A DNA stretch of 36,844 nt, from contig NCHM01000011.1 of NCBI GenBank assembly GCA_002257205.1, positions 1-36,844 of the forward strand, given 5' to 3'. The position numbers and the translations under genes are program-made. Origin of the DNA: Rhizobiales bacterium 24-66-13. Its GTDB lineage: Bacteria > Pseudomonadota > Alphaproteobacteria > Rhizobiales > Xanthobacteraceae. The notes below the pieces were generated by a model. The model was not told the origin of the DNA, did not search any database, and saw only the letters and a program-made list of their open reading frames with translations. This document shows, piece by piece, positions 33,189-36,844 of the stretch (the first letter of the stretch is position 1; every line of letters starts with the position of its first letter).

Positions 33189-33434
33189 CAATCATCGGTC
33201 GGATTGCAGTGATCCGGCCGGGCGGGCTCATCGGCTCGCGCTCTCGGAGCCAATCCTTCTGCGAAGACCTCTGGTCCTTGCGGAAAAGGCTCTGATGCCG
33301 GGTCCGATCAGCTTGCCCGGCAAGCCGACCGGACCCGCGCGATTGGGTCGCCGGGCCGGACAGGCAGTACGCCTCTCGACCGATTGGCGGTGAATTCACG
33401 GGTGAATCCCATCTTGGGCACGGAGGATCGAAGC
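33189..33434. other. 246-base gap after gvpA, nothing clear seen
   Basis: The stretch between gvpA and the GvpC-like gene is GC-rich and holds no recognisable gene. A strong terminator that would explain higher gvpA levels is not evident. An in-frame ATG at 33384 would extend the next gene by 17 residues but has a weaker ribosome binding site than 33435. Confidence 0.3.
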
Positions 33435-34193
33435 ATGTCTTTGGCCGGCCAGATTTCCCATACCGTTACCACGCTGTCCTCAGCGCGCGCCGCGCGCCGC
33501 GAGGACCTGGGGCGCATCCGCACCGATGCCGCCCGCCATCTGAGCGATGCGCGCGCCGCCCAACGGCAAATGGCTTCCGAGCAGCAACACCGCCTGACGG
33601 AGGCGCTGCGCAGCATGAAGCTCGGGACCGCCATCCTGCTCGGCAGCGCCGACGAGCGCATCGACGGCTACCGTAAGGACCGGATCAAGCAGGCCGTCCA
33701 ACTCGACCGCGCGCTGGCCGCCGGGCTCAAGACCCTGCGCAGCGACACCCGCAAATGGATGAGCACCCAGCTCGCCATGCGTCGCAAGGAGGCCGCCGAG
33801 AACCTGCGCCAGCGCCGGCGCGACCGCCAGGCCCTCAGCGCCACCATGCGCGAGCTGATGGCCCGCAACCTCGCCTTCCTCGAAGGCCTGACCAAGGACC
33901 GCCAAGAGGCTTCGGTCATCTGGCTCGGACGTGCCGCGGCGGCCCATCAAGCCCCTGCCGCACATCATGCCAAGGCCGAGCCCATGAAGGCCCAGCCCCT
34001 GAAGGCCGAGCCGATGAAGGCCGAGCCCCTGAAGGCGGAGCCGATCAAGGCGGAGCCCGCGAAGGGCGACGCGCCTCACCACGAGCCCGCCGCCAAGGTC
34101 GAGGCGAAGGTCGAGAGCAAGCCCGCCGCAGAGATCAAGCCCGCCGCGCAGAAGCCGGCGGTGGAGAAGGCGGGGTCTGGCAAGTCCGAGTGA
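33435..34193 (+). CDS. gvpC: GvpC-like helical gas vesicle surface protein
   Basis: A 252-residue, almost wholly helical protein. Residues about 10-165 are rich in Ala, Arg, Gln and Leu with periodic TDAARHLSDARAAQRQ-like segments that recall the 33-residue repeats of cyanobacterial GvpC (FL.DT..QRQ pattern), which lie along the outside of the GvpA shell and stiffen it. Residues 180-210 are six KAEPM/L pentapeptides, and the C-terminus is Lys/Ala/Pro-rich. ATG 33435 has GGAGG 8 bases upstream. Its place between gvpA and gvpN matches the gvpA-gvpC-gvpN order of other clusters. Direct sequence similarity to GvpC is modest, so the name rests partly on position. Confidence 0.65.
   Translation: MSLAGQISHTVTTLSSARAARREDLGRIRTDAARHLSDARAAQRQMASEQQHRLTEALRSMKLGTAILLGSADERIDGYRKDRIKQAVQLDRALAAGLKTLRSDTRKWMSTQLAMRRKEAAENLRQRRRDRQALSATMRELMARNLAFLEGLTKDRQEASVIWLGRAAAAHQAPAAHHAKAEPMKAQPLKAEPMKAEPLKAEPIKAEPAKGDAPHHEPAAKVEAKVESKPAAEIKPAAQKPAVEKAGSGKSE
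33972..34064. repeat. 15-bp tandem repeats encoding KAEPM/L pentapeptides
   Basis: Six consecutive units of the type AAGGCCGAGCCCATG encode KAEPM, KAQPL, KAEPM, KAEPL, KAEPI and KAEPA. The unit length equals that in the neighbouring kinase gene, though the sequences differ. Copy number may vary without a frameshift. Confidence 0.85.
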
Positions 34194-34298
34194 CGTTCAA
34201 AGAACCCCGGCGCGTCGGCGCTCCCGCGCGCCGGCGCCCGCACCTCTTCGATCTGGTGGGCGGCAATTGCGGTTTCGGCAACCGGTGAGGATTTTCGC

Positions 34299-35420
34299 AT
34301 GACTACTGAGGTTGCATCCAGAATGCCTCTTTCGCCGGCCTCCAAGCCAGGCGCCGCGGCGTCTGGCGCGTCGGCGGGGGCGCTGCGTGTGGCGGCGGCG
34401 TCCGCCGAGCCATCGCCCTTGGTGCCGGATGCCGCCCGGCGGCCCACCTCCTCGGCGCTGACACCCCGCCCGCGGGCGGGGTTCGTCGAGACCGAGCAGG
34501 TCAAGGACCTCACCGGCCGCGCGCTGGGCTTCCTCAATGCGGGCTATCCGCTGCATTTCCGCGGGCCGGCTGGAACGGGCAAGACCACCCTCGCCCTGCA
34601 CGTGGCGGCGCAGCTTGGCCGGCCGGTGATCGTCATCACCGGCGACAACGAGCTGGGCACGGCCGACCTCGTGGGATCACAGCGCGGCTATCATTACCGG
34701 AAGGTGGTGGACCAGTTCATCCACAATGTGACCAAGCTGGAAGAGACCGCCAACCAGCACTGGACCGACCATCGCCTGACCACCGCCTGCCGCGAGGGCT
34801 ATACCCTCGTCTATGACGAATTCACCCGCTCGCGGCCGGAGACGCACAACGTGCTGCTGGGCGTGTTCGAGGAGAAGATGCTGTTCCTGCCCGCCCAGGC
34901 GCGAGAGGAATGCTATATCCGCGTCCACCCGGAGTTCCGGGCCATCTTCACCAGCAACCCGCAGGAATATGCCGGCGTCCATTCCAGCCAGGACGCTCTG
35001 GCTGACCGCCTCGCCACCATCGACGTGGATTATCCCGACCGGGCCATGGAGCTGGCGGTCGCCGCCGCGCGCACCGGCCTTGCCGAGGCCGCCGCCGCCC
35101 GGATCATCGACCTGGTGCGCGCCTTCCGCGCCTCCGGCGCCTACCAGCAGACCCCGACCCTGCGTGCCAGCCTGATGATCGCCCGCGTGGCGGCGCAGGG
35201 TGGCTTCGCCGTCTCCGTCGACGATCCGCGCTTCGTGCAGCTGTGCGTGGACGCCCTCGAGTCGCGCATCTTCTCCGGCCAGCGGGCGGATGCCGAGGCG
35301 CGTGCGGAGCGCCGGGCCGCGCTCCTCACCCTCATCGCGATCCACTGCCCCTCGGCCGTGGCGCCGCGTGGGCGCCGCAGGGCCGTGCCGCTGAGCCAAC
35401 CCGAAGGCGCACAATCATGA
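34299..35420 (+). CDS. gvpN: Gas vesicle AAA+ ATPase GvpN
   Basis: A 373-residue MoxR-like AAA+ ATPase. A 60-residue Ala/Pro-rich N-terminal extension precedes the core, which begins FVETEQVKDLTGRALGFLNAG as in other GvpN proteins. Walker A GPAGTGKTT is at 89-97, Walker B TLVYDE at 169-174, then FTRSRPETHNVLLGVFEEK and a sensor-1-like FTSNPQEYAGVH. GvpN is needed for enlargement of gas vesicles, probably by remodelling assembly proteins with ATP. The stop overlaps the next start by ATGA. The N-terminal extension is longer than I would expect. Confidence 0.93.
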   Translation: MTTEVASRMPLSPASKPGAAASGASAGALRVAAASAEPSPLVPDAARRPTSSALTPRPRAGFVETEQVKDLTGRALGFLNAGYPLHFRGPAGTGKTTLALHVAAQLGRPVIVITGDNELGTADLVGSQRGYHYRKVVDQFIHNVTKLEETANQHWTDHRLTTACREGYTLVYDEFTRSRPETHNVLLGVFEEKMLFLPAQAREECYIRVHPEFRAIFTSNPQEYAGVHSSQDALADRLATIDVDYPDRAMELAVAAARTGLAEAAAARIIDLVRAFRASGAYQQTPTLRASLMIARVAAQGGFAVSVDDPRFVQLCVDALESRIFSGQRADAEARAERRAALLTLIAIHCPSAVAPRGRRRAVPLSQPEGAQS

Positions 35421-35773
35421 GCAATGATCGCAAGGTGGCGCGGATGCGGGGGCTGAGGGAAGTTTCCACGGTCCAGACCCAGATCACCCGCTCCGCCCCC
35501 GCCAACCGGACACAGGCGGTGAGCCGATTCGCGCGGCTGGAGAACGAACGCATCCGCATTCAGCGCGAGCTGGACGCATGGAACACCCGCAAGGCCGAGG
35601 CCGAGCGGATGCTGGCCAAGGTGGGGGAGGAGCTTGCGGCGATGCAGGCCCTGCTGCTGGATGCGCCGTCCGGCGCCCCCCGGGGCGTGTCCCCGTCCAA
35701 ACGCCAGCGGCGATCACAGACCGCCGGCGCCGCGCCTGCCGCGCCCCGCGCGCACCCGCATATCGAATACTAA
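35417..35773 (+). CDS. Small coiled-coil protein in the gas vesicle operon
   Basis: A 118-residue basic protein whose start overlaps the gvpN stop by 4 bases. Residues about 36-80 (VSRFARLENERIRIQRELDA, then KAEAERMLAKVGEELAAMQALL) form a strong heptad coiled coil. The ends are Arg/Ala/Pro-rich and probably disordered. I do not recognise the family. Serratia has a gene of unknown role (gvpV) at the same position after gvpN, so a positional analogue is possible. Translational coupling to gvpN and its place before gvpH argue for a gas vesicle assembly role. Confidence 0.75.
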   Translation: MSNDRKVARMRGLREVSTVQTQITRSAPANRTQAVSRFARLENERIRIQRELDAWNTRKAEAERMLAKVGEELAAMQALLLDAPSGAPRGVSPSKRQRRSQTAGAAPAAPRAHPHIEY

Positions 35774-35929
35774 TGGACCAGCCGAAACGGATGGCACCCC
35801 CGTTTCTAAAAATTAATTCGTCAAGTCAAATACTTATGGTTCGATCCGCAAGCGACAGATGGGGTCCATCGGTCGCGGTCGAACCACCAAGCATCCCAGA
35901 AATCCAGGCCTCTGAAGGGGAGTGGTTCC
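35774..35929. other. AT-rich spacer before gvpH, possible internal promoter
   Basis: An unusually AT-rich stretch (AAAATTAATTCGTCAAGTC, about 35807-35825) interrupts the otherwise GC-rich operon. A short hairpin GATGG-GGT-CCATC (35857-35870 area) follows. An internal promoter for gvpH is possible, but no clear -35/-10 pair is seen. Confidence 0.3.
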
Positions 35930-36487
35930 ATGACCCACAAGGACAAGGATCAGGACAAGGGCCCGCACAAGGCGGAGGGCGCCGGGCCGGAGGCAGCCCG
36001 CAAGGCCGAGGCCATGGCTGATCTCGGCGCGGCATTCCGCGGCCTCGGTGGCTTCGTGGAGATGCTCGGCACGCTGGTGGAGAAGGCTGAGGACATCGAA
36101 CGCCAGGGCGAGTTCAAGGTAAAAGGGCTCGGCGACCAGGCCCGCGGCGTCTACGGCTTCAGCGTCCGCACCGGGATCGGCGGGATCCCCCAGGTCCGCC
36201 GGTTCGGCAACCTCAACACCGGTGCCAAGGGCCCGGTGGTGGAGGACGTGCGCGAACCGCTGGTGGACGTGTTCGACGAGGCCGACGAGGTCATCGTTAC
36301 CGCCGAGATCCCCGGCGTGGCAGAGAACGAGATCTCGCTCGCCCTGGACGGCAACCACCTCGCCCTCGCCACCACCGGCCGCCACCGCTACGCCAAGACA
36401 GTCGCCCTACCCGGCAACATCGACCCGGCCTCGCTGGAGCGCAGCCATCGCAACGGCATCCTCCAGGTCAAGCTTCGGAAGGTCTGA
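35930..36487 (+). CDS. gvpH: Gas vesicle protein GvpH, Hsp20-like
   Basis: A 185-residue protein with a charged N-terminus, a central segment DLGAAFRGLGGFVEMLGTLV (31-50) typical of bacterial GvpH, and a C-terminal alpha-crystallin (Hsp20) domain (about 103-185) with EPLVDVFDEADEVIVTAEIPGV and the closing NGILQVKL motif. GvpH proteins are small-heat-shock-like chaperones that bind GvpA-type proteins or reduce their aggregation during vesicle formation. GGGGAG lies about 12 bases before the ATG. It is followed after 4 bases by another gene on the same strand. Confidence 0.9.
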   Translation: MTHKDKDQDKGPHKAEGAGPEAARKAEAMADLGAAFRGLGGFVEMLGTLVEKAEDIERQGEFKVKGLGDQARGVYGFSVRTGIGGIPQVRRFGNLNTGAKGPVVEDVREPLVDVFDEADEVIVTAEIPGVAENEISLALDGNHLALATTGRHRYAKTVALPGNIDPASLERSHRNGILQVKLRKV

Positions 36488-36491
36488 GGCC

Positions 36492-36844
36492 ATGACCGGG
36501 ACGGTGGAGGGGATCGGCGTATTCACCGTGGGGGCAGCCCAGGTGCGGGTCGTCACCGACTGCGCGGCCGACATCTCCGCCATCGTCCAGGCGGAGGAAC
36601 GGGTGGTGCGCAAGCTGGTGGACCGCGGCCTGTGGCCCCATGAGACGGTGACCCTGTTCGTCCTCGACGACCTTGCGCCGCTGGTGGGCCAATTGGCGCA
36701 GACGCACCGGATGCTGGCGGACGATCTGGTGCGCCTCCCGCAGCGCCCCATGGTCAATCTCTACGATCCGCGCCACGCCATGGAGTGCTTCGTCTTCGTG
36801 AACCGCCAGATCATGGTGGCGGAGGGCTATTGGGGCGACAGCCT
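36492..36844 (+). CDS. Unknown gene downstream of gvpH, 3' end outside window
   Basis: From ATG 36492 the frame is open to the window's end (117 codons), reading MTGTVEGIGVFTVGAAQVRV and later MVNLYDPRHAMECFVFVNRQ. It begins 4 bases after the gvpH stop and is therefore probably in the operon. GAGGC just before the ATG is a poor ribosome binding site, so translation may depend on coupling. I do not recognise the family. The absence of the C-terminal half prevents more. Confidence 0.7.
   Translation, partial: MTGTVEGIGVFTVGAAQVRVVTDCAADISAIVQAEERVVRKLVDRGLWPHETVTLFVLDDLAPLVGQLAQTHRMLADDLVRLPQRPMVNLYDPRHAMECFVFVNRQIMVAEGYWGDS

Noticed and set aside
32060..34064. CRISPR array
   Set aside because: The repeats are short 15-bp in-frame tandem units inside coding sequence with no spacers.

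Overview
The window reads as a piece of a GC-rich alphaproteobacterial (Hyphomicrobiales-type) chromosome. The grounds are the high GC of nearly every gene, a FixL/FixJ-like two-component pair, branched-chain (Liv-type) and polar amino acid ABC importers, a tandem glycine riboswitch, and a gas vesicle cluster. Gas vesicles in this group point towards Ancylobacter or relatives in the Xanthobacteraceae; that placement is inference.

Layout. (1) 1-1587 looks like conserved backbone: the 3' part of a sensor kinase, a perfect 16-bp parS-like palindrome directly after its stop, and tRNA-Arg(ACG). (2) About 1588-30106 looks accessory. It starts behind the tRNA with a gene-poor stretch and ends at a decayed IS1380-family transposase. 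It carries two catabolic modules. Module A (2187-16736) resembles an mhp-type meta-cleavage pathway: a Liv ABC importer with a broken amidohydrolase at the operon end, MhpD-like hydratase, MhpA-like flavin hydroxylase, MhpR-like IclR regulator, a two-domain VOC extradiol dioxygenase in place of MhpB, MhpC-like hydrolase, an FAH-family enzyme and an SDR. No MhpE/MhpF-type aldolase or aldehyde dehydrogenase is present. Module B (17064-29706) holds a DadA-like flavoenzyme behind a tandem glycine riboswitch, a tartrate/malate dehydrogenase, a succinate-semialdehyde dehydrogenase, a cupin, two LysR regulators, a haloacid-dehalogenase-like protein, an amine-oxidase-like flavoprotein and a polar amino acid ABC importer. 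(3) 30259-36844 holds a two-component system transcribed away from a gas vesicle cluster (gvpA, gvpC-like, gvpN, a coiled-coil protein, gvpH and a cut-off unknown gene).

The main result is regulatory. Four 17-bp sites of the form GTGCAC-N3-GTGCAC (at most one mismatch per half-site) lie in module A: in front of the Liv operon, the hydroxylase, the dioxygenase and the hydrolase. In each case the site is 15-16 bp upstream of a TTG-starting -35 element and is centred near -58 of the predicted start. This matches the arrangement I recall for E. coli MhpR, and it predicts that one regulator activates uptake, hydroxylation, ring cleavage and hydrolysis. Two of the predicted leaders carry a short ORF with a strong ribosome binding site, and a 164-bp MITE-like element sits in the dioxygenase leader.

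Other points worth attention are the glycine riboswitch controlling a flavoenzyme whose third FAD-motif glycine is arginine, and 15-bp tandem repeats encoding proline-spaced pentapeptides both in the kinase next to the gas vesicle genes and in the GvpC-like protein.
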